From Snodgrassella alvi (GTDB taxonomy: Bacteria > Pseudomonadota > Gammaproteobacteria > Burkholderiales > Neisseriaceae), in the NCBI RefSeq assembly GCF_040741455.2, contig NZ_CP160328.2, positions 1,801,701-1,865,700 on the forward strand: 64,000 bases of DNA, given 5' to 3'. The notes below the pieces were generated by a model, which did no database searches, was not told the DNA's origin, and worked only from the letters and a program-made list of their open reading frames with translations. The position numbers and the translations under genes were made by a program. Of the stretch, positions 41,695-50,271 are shown one piece after another; the stretch's first letter is position 1; every line of letters begins with the position of its first letter.

Positions 41695-42288
41695 TCAGTT
41701 TAATAAACCGATGTTAGTAAAATAATCTTGATAAACCTGTGCTTTGCGTTCAAGTGCGAGTGGATAAGCTCGCGAAGAAGAAGGCAGTCTGGAAAGGGTC
41801 AGCTGCCGTCCGTTTAGTATGGTTTCACTGGGATGGCCGATAGTTGGTACCGGAGTTCCTGCCGGGAGCAGTTGCAATAAAGTGGTGGTGGCTTTGTCGC
41901 CTGTGGTCATTATGTGCCGACAGTCTGGAATCTGTACCAGTAATGCCGCTAAATCCACTGGTGTTACCACTTCGAGAAATTTATCCGCCGCATTGTTTTG
42001 CAGGCGCTTGATTTGATAGGCTGTATCGTTGATGGCAATGCCACGTTGGTTAAGAAAAGCGCGAATTAAAGGCTCATTGAAGCCTTTTTGATCATTACTA
42101 AGAAAATAATTTTTATTCTGAAAAAACACCAGCCCGAATATGCGCCACATATCATTTTGCAGATTCGGATAGTAAAAATCCATTTTCCAACGTGTGGCCG
42201 GTGGCGGAAAAGACCCCAACATTAGAAGCTTTGCATTGGCTGGCAGAAACGGTGCTAGTGGATGGGTTTCAACAATAATTTCAGTCAT
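41695..42288 (-). CDS. Uracil-DNA-glycosylase-family protein (Mug-like)
   Basis: A 197-residue protein of the UDG superfamily. LLMLGSFPPPATRWKMDFYY with NLQNDMWR near the N-terminus corresponds to the catalytic motif 1 of MUG/TDG-like enzymes, and TIGHPSETILNGR and LPSSSRAYP to the C-terminal DNA-intercalating region. It probably excises deaminated or mismatched bases. ATG 42288 has AGGAA just upstream; earlier in-frame starts lack one. It could instead be a UDG relative without activity; motif assignment is by eye. Confidence 0.75.
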   Translation of the reverse strand: MTEIIVETHPLAPFLPANAKLLMLGSFPPPATRWKMDFYYPNLQNDMWRIFGLVFFQNKNYFLSNDQKGFNEPLIRAFLNQRGIAINDTAYQIKRLQNNAADKFLEVVTPVDLAALLVQIPDCRHIMTTGDKATTTLLQLLPAGTPVPTIGHPSETILNGRQLTLSRLPSSSRAYPLALERKAQVYQDYFTNIGLLN

Positions 42289-42314
42289 ATATTCCTGTTG
42301 TGTCATTGTGCATG

Positions 42315-42521
42315 CTAACAACGGCCAAATAGGCAGGCTACCATATGTGCCTGTTCCTCCGTATAGCCGTCCTGACCCAGTCGTGCTGACATTACCCACT
42401 CGTTGCTAAAGCCCTGTAGACTACTGTACTCATGCCACAGACGCTGCTGCTCGGCCTGATTACCATGTTTAATTGCCAGATGCAGGCGTTGCTGGATATT
42501 TTCCGGTATTGTATCGCTCAT
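42315..42521 (-). CDS. Small protein of unknown function
   Basis: A 68-residue open frame starting MSDTIPENIQQRLHLAIKHG and ending MVACLFGRC, preceded by a good GGAG 6 nt before the ATG. Acidic-to-neutral, helical, no signal peptide or membrane segment, so cytoplasmic. It lies 17 nt after the MFS gene and 26 nt before the glycosylase gene on the same strand, so it is probably part of that operon. I do not recognise a family. Spacing and the ribosome-binding site argue that it is real. Confidence 0.65.
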   Translation of the reverse strand: MSDTIPENIQQRLHLAIKHGNQAEQQRLWHEYSSLQGFSNEWVMSARLGQDGYTEEQAHMVACLFGRC

Positions 42522-42538
42522 CATTATCTCCGTATGCT

Positions 42539-43699
42539 TCAGATTGCTCGTCCTTGACTTTCGTAGCGACGGTGAAACCACAGTAGGCAGGCACAGCCGA
42601 TTAAAGTTAACGGTACCCCGAGCAGTGCCGGATACTGATAACCCCATTGGTGGCTGATGGCCACGCCGCCACTGTATGAACCAATGGCATTGCCTAGATT
42701 AAAAGCCATCTGTACGCTGGCTGCACCCAGTAGCGCACCACCGGGCGAAAAGCGCAGCAATAGGAGCTGTTGTGGTGCTGATACTGCAAACAGACAGAAT
42801 GTGCATACACACATCAGTGTGGCCGACAGCCAGCCGACAGAAGAACACACAAAAATCAGTAACAATGACACTGCGGCCAGCCCTTGCAAACCGGCAGCTA
42901 CCTGGCCGGGGGTATAGCGATCCGCCAGACGGCCGCCACACCAGTTTCCTGCTACCATACCGGCACCAGCCAGTACCATTAGTAGGCTGACCTGATTGCC
43001 ATTGAAACCGGATACCTGTGTTAATAAGGGACGGATATAGCTGAACCAGCAAAAAATGCCGCCATTACCAAAGGTGGTAGCCGCTAAGATCAACCATGGT
43101 GCGGCTGATTTCAGGAAACGGAATTGCCCCAGAATGCCGGTATCAGGTAGCCGTTCCATCTGCGGAATAAAACGCTGTAAGGTAAAAATTAGCACAATTG
43201 CCACCATGGCTACCAAAGCAAATACCAGCCGCCAGCTTAAATGCAGACTTAGCCACGTGCCTACGGGTACACCAAGTAGATTGGCTACCGTCATGCCCGC
43301 AATCATCATAGCTACAGCCTGCGCGGAACGGCCAGGTGGCGCCAGTTTAGTGGCAACAATCGAGCCGATACCAAAGTATGCTCCATGCGGTAGGCCGGAA
43401 ATAAAACGCGCTACGAGCAGTGTGTTATAGCCGGGTGCAATGGATGCCAGCAGATTGCCGATGGCAATCAGTACCGACAGTGACAGCAAAATGGTTTTCG
43501 GCGGTAGGCGGTAACTTAATACCAGCAGCCAGGCACCGCAACATACGCCGATAGCATAAGCAGCAATAAAATGCCCGCCCTGTGCAATGCTGATATGCAG
43601 AGTAGCAGCTACATCCGGCAAAATACCCATCATACTGAATTCTGCCATGCCCAGTGCAAAGGTACCTAATGACAGCGAAAGTAAACTTTTTAGTAGCAT
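42539..43699 (-). CDS. MFS transporter, AraJ/DHA1-like
   Basis: A 386-residue, 12-helix permease. LSLGTFALGMAEFSMMGILP at the N-terminus is the signature opening of the AraJ/YdhP/Bcr-like DHA1 group; ISGLPHGAYFGIGSIVATKL and the loop GGRLADRYTPGQ also fit. Members export sugars, purines or drugs; the substrate cannot be told. First gene of a minus-strand group (MFS, small protein, glycosylase, NmrA-like) with short spacings. Confidence 0.88.
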   Translation of the reverse strand: MLLKSLLSLSLGTFALGMAEFSMMGILPDVAATLHISIAQGGHFIAAYAIGVCCGAWLLVLSYRLPPKTILLSLSVLIAIGNLLASIAPGYNTLLVARFISGLPHGAYFGIGSIVATKLAPPGRSAQAVAMMIAGMTVANLLGVPVGTWLSLHLSWRLVFALVAMVAIVLIFTLQRFIPQMERLPDTGILGQFRFLKSAAPWLILAATTFGNGGIFCWFSYIRPLLTQVSGFNGNQVSLLMVLAGAGMVAGNWCGGRLADRYTPGQVAAGLQGLAAVSLLLIFVCSSVGWLSATLMCVCTFCLFAVSAPQQLLLLRFSPGGALLGAASVQMAFNLGNAIGSYSGGVAISHQWGYQYPALLGVPLTLIGCACLLWFHRRYESQGRAI

Positions 43700-43818
43700 A
43701 ATTATCTACAGCCATTGTCTGTTCAGCTAAAGTACAAGTTTAGACGTAGCCTGCCTACTTGTCACTTTCCATGCTTTATTACGGGATAATCTGTCTAAAT
43801 AAATTATGAATTACAATC

Positions 43819-44142
43819 TTAGCTGTGTGGTGCCATCAATATCATGGCAGCGCCGAGGAGGCATACCAGTGCTCCGCTGATGTCCCATTTATCTGGCATG
43901 GATTTTTCTACTATCCATGACCACAGTAGTGATGAGCAGATGTAGATACCACCATATACTGCATAGGCACGGCCGGCAATATTGCTTTCTACCAAAGTGA
44001 GCAGCCATGCAAATAGCAGCAGCGATAATGTGCCCGGTAATGTCCACCATGCAGACTTACCCATACGTTGCCATGCCCAGAAAGAAAAACAGCCACTGAT
44101 TTCAGCAATAGCGGCGAGAAAAAAATAAATAAAGGTTTTCAT
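43819..44142 (-). CDS. ynfA: YnfA-family small membrane protein (UPF0060)
   Basis: A 107-residue protein with four membrane helices: [59 protein letters not shown], and [18 protein letters not shown]. The AEI.GC and [10 protein letters not shown] motifs are diagnostic. Related in fold to small multidrug resistance proteins; transport has been proposed for some members. ATG 44142 gives the family's standard length; an upstream in-frame start is rejected. Confidence 0.9.
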   Translation of the reverse strand: MKTFIYFFLAAIAEISGCFSFWAWQRMGKSAWWTLPGTLSLLLFAWLLTLVESNIAGRAYAVYGGIYICSSLLWSWIVEKSMPDKWDISGALVCLLGAAMILMAPHS

Positions 44143-44768
44143 TGCTACACCAAAATTAAAATAATTGTTCCAGATACTATCAATATTCGTTAAGAACAAT
44201 CTATGAAAATAAAACCGCCAATATTTTTCATTATCGACAAAAATATTATGACAATATGTTTATGCTGTGTGGGCGCGTTTAGGCTAAATACAGTTAATGC
44301 TTCCGTTTAGGTTGCCGGTGAGTGTGGCAACTAGTGCTCGTGTTGGGACAATCGCTAATGATCAAGGAGTAGTTTGCAGATGATTTTGATTTTTGTATCG
44401 ATATTAGTGGGTGTGGACTAGCAATAATAGTTGATGGAGGCTAGTTCATAAATACTGAATATTTGTACTTTCTATCCGCTGGTTCGATGAAACAGCTCGA
44501 ACAGAGGCGTTATGTAATCATGCAGGTGATGTTGTTATTGAGATGCTGTTAGTCTGATATTTGATAGCATTGTTAATAGCTGCTCCCTTCCTAAGGCAAA
44601 CTAATCTGCCGAAAAATATTGAAGAGCGTATTTAAGGAAAAAATCTATGTAGATTGATTTATTGATAATTCATTTTTTTGACAAATGCTTGATGGCTGAT
44701 ATTAGCTATAAACTGCTAAATGGAATACAATTAATTAATATGTAAATAAATTATGCAGGAGAATATAC
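44143..44768. other. Intergenic region between ynfA and alsD
   Basis: About 625 bp between divergent genes. No recognisable coding sequence or ncRNA; A/T-rich at its right end where the alsD promoter should be. A GGAG precedes the alsD ATG by about 8 nt. Confidence 0.5.
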
Positions 44769-45470
44769 ATGCAAAAAGAAATCCGGCAGTTTTCTACGAT
44801 TAATGCTTTGATGGCAGGCTTGTTCGATGGGGTATTTGCGGTTGGGGAGGTAAAAAAATATGGCAATTTTGGTCTGGGTTGCTCGCACGCGTTAGCAGGT
44901 GAGGTAATTATTGATCAGGATTTTCTGGAGGCTGATGGCGATAAAGCGGTAAAGGTGATGGGCGATGAAGAGCTGTTGCCATTTGTGCAGGTTACCACGT
45001 TTCAACCAGACAAGGTGGTAGATGTGGTGGATATCTGTAAAGACAATCTGTATACCCATCTGTCCAACTATTTGCCTATGGATAATGTGTTTGTGGCAGT
45101 GAGAATCAATGCCCGTTTTGATGAACTGAAAATCCGCCGCCCGTATGCGCAGCAGAAACCCTATCCGTCTGTGGTTGAGGTGTTTAAGCAACAGGTGGTG
45201 GATACAGTGGAGGCTGTCAGCGGTTCGCTGATTGGGTTCTGGACGCCGGAGTTTTTCAAGGAGCTGTCGGTAGCCGGCTTCCATCTGCATTTTATTGATA
45301 CCACACGCAAACTAGGTGGACATGTGATTGATTTTCGTGCTGCCAAAGCAGAGCTGGCGTTTGAACGTAAGCAGTCAATAGAAATTGCATTGCCCCAGAG
45401 CGAGGAGTATCTGCGTAAAAACCTAAATATGGACGATTTGAATCAGGTGATTAAACAAGTAGAAAATTAG
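44769..45470 (+). CDS. alsD: Alpha-acetolactate decarboxylase
   Basis: Converts 2-acetolactate to acetoin (3-hydroxybutanone) with a metal ion. 233 residues, full length. Family blocks: FGLGCSHALAGEVIIDQDFL, VFVAVRINARFDELKIRRP, GSLIGFWTPEFFKELSVAG, and the metal-binding FHLHFIDTTRKLGGHV. No acetolactate synthase (alsS) or acetoin reductase is beside it, so acetolactate must come from the branched-chain pathway or from genes elsewhere. Confidence 0.94.
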   Translation: MQKEIRQFSTINALMAGLFDGVFAVGEVKKYGNFGLGCSHALAGEVIIDQDFLEADGDKAVKVMGDEELLPFVQVTTFQPDKVVDVVDICKDNLYTHLSNYLPMDNVFVAVRINARFDELKIRRPYAQQKPYPSVVEVFKQQVVDTVEAVSGSLIGFWTPEFFKELSVAGFHLHFIDTTRKLGGHVIDFRAAKAELAFERKQSIEIALPQSEEYLRKNLNMDDLNQVIKQVEN

Positions 45471-45492
45471 CGCGGACGTGCTACACTGTTTT

Positions 45493-45554
45493 TTCGTTAT
45501 CCAATCAATTATAGGGGAGAGGCGGTGCTAGTGTTCGTACAGCCGGATAACGAA
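45493..45554. repeat. Perfect 10-bp inverted repeat upstream of the small lipoprotein gene
   Basis: TTCGTTATCC at 45493-45502 and GGATAACGAA at 45545-45554, separated by 42 nt, ending 23 nt before the next start codon. It could form a long hairpin in the mRNA leader or be a paired protein site. Confidence 0.6.
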
Positions 45555-45577
45555 TTTGCCACTACGGAAAGCGTACT

Positions 45578-46012
45578 ATGAAAAAAATAATTTGCGGGCT
45601 GTTTTATATGTGTCTGCTGGGAGGTTGCCATCAGCAAGCTGTGGATGCTGTGGAAGCTTCTGCCGCCAGCCAGCCGCGACATATGCCGCTGGTAATCGAC
45701 CCAGCGTTAACCACTTCTGTTGATCAGCAGCTGATGGCGTTGCAAAAAAAATTGCCACAGCAGCATAAGCAGATAAGGTTTAATGCAGCTGTACGCCATA
45801 ATCACACGATTTATTATTCATATACAATGCTGGACGAAAAGCGTAAGCGAGATAATTTTAATGTAGATTCTGTGAAAAAAGAGCTCATGCGCAGCTGTCG
45901 TCAGCCTCTGACACGTCGAATGCTGTTGGGAGGATTTGATTTTGTTTATGTGTATACGTTTCAGGATCATTCACAGCAGAGCATCACTTTGTCTGGTAAA
46001 GACTGTCGCTAG
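45578..46012 (+). CDS. Small lipoprotein of unknown function
   Basis: A 144-residue predicted lipoprotein: MKKIICGLFYMCLLGGCHQQ with lipobox LLGGC (Cys 17), a low-complexity Ala/Ser linker, and a compact domain containing YYSYTMLDEKRKRDNFNVDS and two further cysteines (MRSCRQP, GKDCR) that could form a disulfide. I do not recognise the family. It lies 107 bp after alsD with an inverted repeat between, and is followed by a strong terminator shared with tex. Confidence 0.75.
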   Translation: MKKIICGLFYMCLLGGCHQQAVDAVEASAASQPRHMPLVIDPALTTSVDQQLMALQKKLPQQHKQIRFNAAVRHNHTIYYSYTMLDEKRKRDNFNVDSVKKELMRSCRQPLTRRMLLGGFDFVYVYTFQDHSQQSITLSGKDCR

Positions 46013-46037
46013 TTCTACATTGCTGGCTAGGCTACAA

Positions 46038-46064
46038 AACAGGGGGGTTATCAACCCCCCTGTT
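46038..46064. terminator. Bidirectional terminator between the lipoprotein gene and tex
   Basis: AACAGGGGGGTT at 46038-46049, loop ATC, AACCCCCCTGTT at 46053-46064: a perfect 12-bp stem between convergent genes. Confidence 0.88.
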
Positions 46065-46082
46065 GTTATATGGGTGCGCCAG

Positions 46083-48362
46083 CTATTGTTTCAGGCGGGC
46101 AAATGCTGCGGCCATGGCATTATCTGTGATGCCGCTGTTATGCCCGGTTTTGTCTTGTTGTCTGCGTGGGCGGTCACTTCTGGATGCTGCTGGTTTGGTT
46201 TCGTCGTTTAGGCGCATGGATAAAGCAATGCGTTTACGTGCGACATCGACTTCGACAACTTTTACTTTTACCACATCGCCGGCTTTCACAACGTCACGCG
46301 GGTCGGCAACATAGCGGTTGGCCAGTGCCGAAACATGGATCAGACCGTCCTGATGAACGCCGATATCAACAAATGCACCGAATGCAGCTACGTTGCTAAC
46401 TACACCTTCAAGTATCATGCCGCTTTTTAGGTCGGTTATATCTTCAATACCGTCGGCAAAGGTGGCAGTCTGAAATTCGCCGCGTGGGTCGCGACCAGGT
46501 TTTTCTAGCTCAGCAAGAATATCGTTGATGGTCGGCAGACCAACGTGGCTGTCGATATAATCGCTCGGTTTCAAGGTTTTGAGGACGCTGCGGTTGCCAA
46601 TGAGTTCTTCGGCACGCAGGTGCGTGGTTTGGAGCATTTTGGCGACGATAGGATAGCTTTCTGGGTGCACGGCGCTTGCGTCAAGTGGTTCATCACCACC
46701 CTGAATTCTCAGAAAGCCGGCTGCCTGTTCAAAAGTTTTGCTGCCCAGACGCGGTACGTTCATCAGAGTGCGACGATTTGCAAAGGCGCCATTCTGGTCG
46801 CGATAGGTGACAATATTCTGCGCCAGCGTGCTGTTGAGGCCAGAAATGTGCGCCAGCAAAGCCACTGAGGCGGTATTTACATCTACGCCAACGGCATTCA
46901 CACAGTCTTCAACTACGGCATCTAGACTTCTGGCTAGCTGGGTCTGATTCACATCATGCTGATACTGGCCCACACCGATGGATTTGGGGTCAATTTTCAC
47001 CAATTCGGCTAGTGGGTCTTGTAGACGGCGGGCAATAGAAACGGCACCGCGCAGGCTAACATCCAGCTCAGGAAACTCTTTGGCAGCCAGTGCAGAAGCG
47101 GAATAGACAGAAGCCCCGGCTTCGGAGACGACAATTTTTTGTAGCTTGCGTTCGGGCAAGGCGCGAATCAGTTCGCCAGCCAGTTTGTCTGTTTCACGGC
47201 TGGCGGTGCCGTTGCCGATGGCAATCAGCTGCACGTTATGCTGCTTAACCAGATGCATCAGTGTGTTGAGGGCACCCTGCCAGTCGTTACGTGGCTGGTG
47301 GGGATAGATAGTGGTAGTTTCCAGTAGTTTGCCGGTATCATCTACTACCGCGACTTTAACGCCAGTACGGATACCGGGATCGAGGCCAATGGTGGTGAGG
47401 CGACCTGCCGGAGCTGCCAGCAGTAAATCCTTGAGGTTTTGCGCAAATACGCTGATGGCAGCCTGGTCAGCATTTTCTTTTAGCCGGTTGAGGGCGTCCA
47501 ATTCCAGCGATAGGAAGATTTTGGCGCGCCAGCTCAGGCGTACGGTGTCGCGCAGCCAACGGTCGGCAGGGCGCCCATTGTCAGCGATACCAAATTGGTC
47601 GGCAATCAACTGTTCGTAAATACTTTGTTCGCCGACAGGTTTATCGTCCGGTTGATATTTTAGGTTTAGTGCCAGTATGCCTTCGTTGCGTCCCCGTAAA
47701 ATAGCTAGTGCGCGGTGGCTGGGCATGCTGTGTATCGGTTCGCGGTGATTAAAATAATCTTTGAATTTTTCGCCAGCGCTTTCCTGTCCTTCGAGTACGA
47801 TGGCGTGGATTTCACCTTCTCGCCACAGTTTATCGCGCAGGTGGCCAATTAGTGTAGCATCTTCGGCAAACTGCTCCATCAGTATGGCACGCGCACCGTC
47901 TAGCGCAGCTTTACTATCGGCTACATTTTCATTCAGATAGTTTTGCGCCTCTGTTTCTGGATTCAGCTGCGGCTGATTGAGCAGAGCTTCGGCCAGTGGT
48001 GCCAGTCCGTGTTCTCGCGCAATTTGTGCTTTGGTACGGCGTTTGGGTTTGTAGGGCAGATAAATATCTTCCAGCGCGGTTTTGTTATCTACTGCAGCAA
48101 TACTTTGCCGCAGCTCATCAGTGAGTTTGCCTTGTTCTTCGATACTGGACAGGACGGTCTGCTTACGTTCCTGCAATTCGCGCAGGTACTGAAGGCGTTC
48201 GGCAAGGGTGCGCAATTGCGTATCATCTAGTCCTCCAGTGGCCTCTTTGCGGTAGCGGGCTACAAACGGTACAGTGGCACCATCATCCAGTAGGTCAATC
48301 GCAGCCTGAATTCGTGCCGCAGCTACATTTAGTTCGGCAGCAATTTTCTCAGTGATGTTCAT
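46083..48362 (-). CDS. tex: Transcription accessory protein Tex (S1 RNA-binding)
   Basis: A 759-residue protein of the Tex/Spt6-like family: an N-terminal helical region, a YqgF/RNase H-like domain ([20 protein letters not shown] at about 320-340), a helix-hairpin-helix section ([20 protein letters not shown]), and an S1 domain at about 647-718 ([20 protein letters not shown]). It binds nucleic acid and affects transcription, often of virulence genes. The basic tail after S1 is variable. Monocistronic and well conserved. Confidence 0.96.
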   Translation of the reverse strand: MNITEKIAAELNVAAARIQAAIDLLDDGATVPFVARYRKEATGGLDDTQLRTLAERLQYLRELQERKQTVLSSIEEQGKLTDELRQSIAAVDNKTALEDIYLPYKPKRRTKAQIAREHGLAPLAEALLNQPQLNPETEAQNYLNENVADSKAALDGARAILMEQFAEDATLIGHLRDKLWREGEIHAIVLEGQESAGEKFKDYFNHREPIHSMPSHRALAILRGRNEGILALNLKYQPDDKPVGEQSIYEQLIADQFGIADNGRPADRWLRDTVRLSWRAKIFLSLELDALNRLKENADQAAISVFAQNLKDLLLAAPAGRLTTIGLDPGIRTGVKVAVVDDTGKLLETTTIYPHQPRNDWQGALNTLMHLVKQHNVQLIAIGNGTASRETDKLAGELIRALPERKLQKIVVSEAGASVYSASALAAKEFPELDVSLRGAVSIARRLQDPLAELVKIDPKSIGVGQYQHDVNQTQLARSLDAVVEDCVNAVGVDVNTASVALLAHISGLNSTLAQNIVTYRDQNGAFANRRTLMNVPRLGSKTFEQAAGFLRIQGGDEPLDASAVHPESYPIVAKMLQTTHLRAEELIGNRSVLKTLKPSDYIDSHVGLPTINDILAELEKPGRDPRGEFQTATFADGIEDITDLKSGMILEGVVSNVAAFGAFVDIGVHQDGLIHVSALANRYVADPRDVVKAGDVVKVKVVEVDVARKRIALSMRLNDETKPAASRSDRPRRQQDKTGHNSGITDNAMAAAFARLKQ

Positions 48363-48487
48363 AACAACCTATAGAGCAATAAAAATGCAAGCATAGCCGC
48401 CTGTTGTGGCTTTGTCACCTGTTGCTGCTTGTTTGTATGGCAGCAGAATGGTGATAAACGTAGATTGATTTATCTGTAACAGCAGAA

Positions 48488-48516
48488 AAGGCTATTTGTC
48501 ATAGACAAATAGCCTT
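48488..48516 (-). terminator. Terminator of lldD
   Basis: AAGGCTATTTGTC at 48488-48500 and its complement at 48504-48516, loop of 3 nt, T-run on the minus strand. Confidence 0.88.
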
Positions 48517-48538
48517 AAACTTGCTCATTTAAGCAGAA

Positions 48539-49708
48539 TTAACTGGCAACAGGATAAGTGCCGGGTATCAGGATATCGGTATTAACTTTTTTGATATCGG
48601 TGTGGCCGGTAAAAGCCATGGTGGTATCTAATTCGTTGTAGATGATTTCGAGAGCGCGTCTTACGCCGTCCTCACCATATGCACCCAGGCCATACAGAAA
48701 GGCACGGCCGATCAGTGTACCTTTGGCACCCATAGCCATGGCCTTTAATACATCCTGACCTGTACGGATACCACTGTCTAGCCATACTTCGATGTCGTTG
48801 CCCACGGCAGAGATGATATTGGGTAAAGCGTGAATGGTAGAGGGAGCGCCATCTAGCTGGCGACCGCCATGATTAGATACCACGATTGCATCAGCACCGG
48901 ATTTGACCGCCATTTCAGCATCTTCAGCATCCAGTATCCCCTTGATAATCAATTTACCGCCCCATAAATTCTTGATTTCTTCAATGTCTTTCCAGCTTAG
49001 ACGCGGATCGAATTGTTCGCTTGTCCATGAGGCCAGTGAAGACATGTCAGCTACGCCTTTGCAGTGACCAACAATATTGCGGAAAGTGCGGCGTTGGGTA
49101 TTAAGCATAGCCAGACACCATTCCGGTTTGGTGGCCAGATTAATCCAGTTGCGCAAGGTGGGTTTGGGGGGGGTAGATAGGCCATTTTTAATGTCTTTAT
49201 GGCGCTGCCCCATTACCTGTAAATCAGCAGTAACTACCAGAGCAGAGCAATTGGCAGCCTGAGCACGGCGAATAAGGTCGCGCATAAATTCGCGGTCGCG
49301 CATTACATACAATTGAAACCAGAAAGGAGTGCTGGTGTTTTCTGCTACATCTTCAATGGAGCAGACGGACATAGTGGATAGAGTGAATGGAACCCCGAAT
49401 TTTTCAGCAGCGCGCGCCGCCAGAATTTCTCCGTCGGCATGCTGCATACCAGTCAGGCCAGTAGGAGCGATTGCAACCGGCATTTTCACCTTTTGCCCTA
49501 CCATAGTAGTTTCCAGTGTACGGCCGGTCATATCAGTTAGTACACGCTGACGCAGCTTAATCGGCTGAAAATCGGTGGTATTGGCATGATAGGTAGTTTC
49601 TGTCCATGAACCAGTATCTGCGTAGTCGTAAAACATTTTCGGTACTTTGCGCTTGGCCACTTTGCGCAAATCTTCAATACAGGTTATTTTGCTTAATTTG
49701 TTTTGCAT
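48539..49708 (-). CDS. lldD: FMN-dependent L-lactate dehydrogenase
   Basis: Oxidises L-lactate to pyruvate and passes electrons to the quinone pool at the inner membrane. 389 residues. FMN alpha-hydroxyacid dehydrogenase motifs: PKMFYDYADTGSWTE, MPVAIAPTGLTGMQHADGE, the catalytic SNHGGRQLDGAPST, and WLDSGIRTGQDVLKAMAMGA with IGRAFLYGLGAYGE. No lactate permease or regulator adjoins it. It indicates that lactate is an important respiratory substrate. Confidence 0.95.
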   Translation of the reverse strand: MQNKLSKITCIEDLRKVAKRKVPKMFYDYADTGSWTETTYHANTTDFQPIKLRQRVLTDMTGRTLETTMVGQKVKMPVAIAPTGLTGMQHADGEILAARAAEKFGVPFTLSTMSVCSIEDVAENTSTPFWFQLYVMRDREFMRDLIRRAQAANCSALVVTADLQVMGQRHKDIKNGLSTPPKPTLRNWINLATKPEWCLAMLNTQRRTFRNIVGHCKGVADMSSLASWTSEQFDPRLSWKDIEEIKNLWGGKLIIKGILDAEDAEMAVKSGADAIVVSNHGGRQLDGAPSTIHALPNIISAVGNDIEVWLDSGIRTGQDVLKAMAMGAKGTLIGRAFLYGLGAYGEDGVRRALEIIYNELDTTMAFTGHTDIKKVNTDILIPGTYPVAS

Positions 49709-49793
49709 GTAGATACCTAATTTTCAGTTTTTTGGTAAATGTAATTATTATCCTGAATTTTCGCCTGAATCTTACGGACTGAACACCAGTAAG

Positions 49794-49967
49794 TTACAAA
49801 CCGACAACACGGGACAATTTATAAATCATCAACATAATCAGAATCAGCAGACAGCTGATGCCTGCCAGCATAGTCCACGGTCCCCAGCGCTGAGAACGTC
49901 CGCAAAATCCGGCTGTTAAAATGGCACAGCAAACGCCCAGCAGGATAAGCAAAATATAAAAGTTCAT
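49794..49967 (-). CDS. 57-residue two-helix membrane protein of unknown function
   Basis: Minus-strand frame starting MNFYILLILLGVCCAILTAG, then FCGRSQRWGPW, and a second helix (MLAGISCLLILIMLMIY). A CGGAG lies about 7 nt before the ATG, and the two hydrophobic segments with a basic loop are typical of small inner-membrane proteins. It sits alone between dnaK and lldD. I do not recognise the family; the structure and ribosome-binding site make it a likely real gene. Confidence 0.68.
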   Translation of the reverse strand: MNFYILLILLGVCCAILTAGFCGRSQRWGPWTMLAGISCLLILIMLMIYKLSRVVGL

Positions 49968-50224
49968 CTTTTACTCCGGTAGAAATATATTTATAGTCAA
50001 TAATTAATGTACTTATTGTAACGGCCGTTTCACAGACATGTCTGTTTTTTTTACAATCACACAGGGTATTTGCTAGGTTAACCAAAATCTGAAGAGTAAA
50101 GCAACATTTTGTTAGTAGCCAGAACGTATGCCTGCATAATTATTTATACTCCTCTTAATATCCAAATTCAGCTTGTGAGCAATATTATTCTCAGTAAAAA
50201 GACTTTCTCTTCCTTGACGCGCCT

Positions 50225-50260
50225 AAAATAAAACCCCGCTTGTTAGCGGGGTTTTATTTT
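50225..50260 (-). terminator. Terminator of dnaK
   Basis: A perfect 16-bp stem: AAAATAAAACCCCGCT at 50225-50240 and its complement at 50245-50260 with loop TGTT, 11 nt after the dnaK stop. Confidence 0.95.
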
Positions 50261-50271
50261 AAAGGAAAAAC

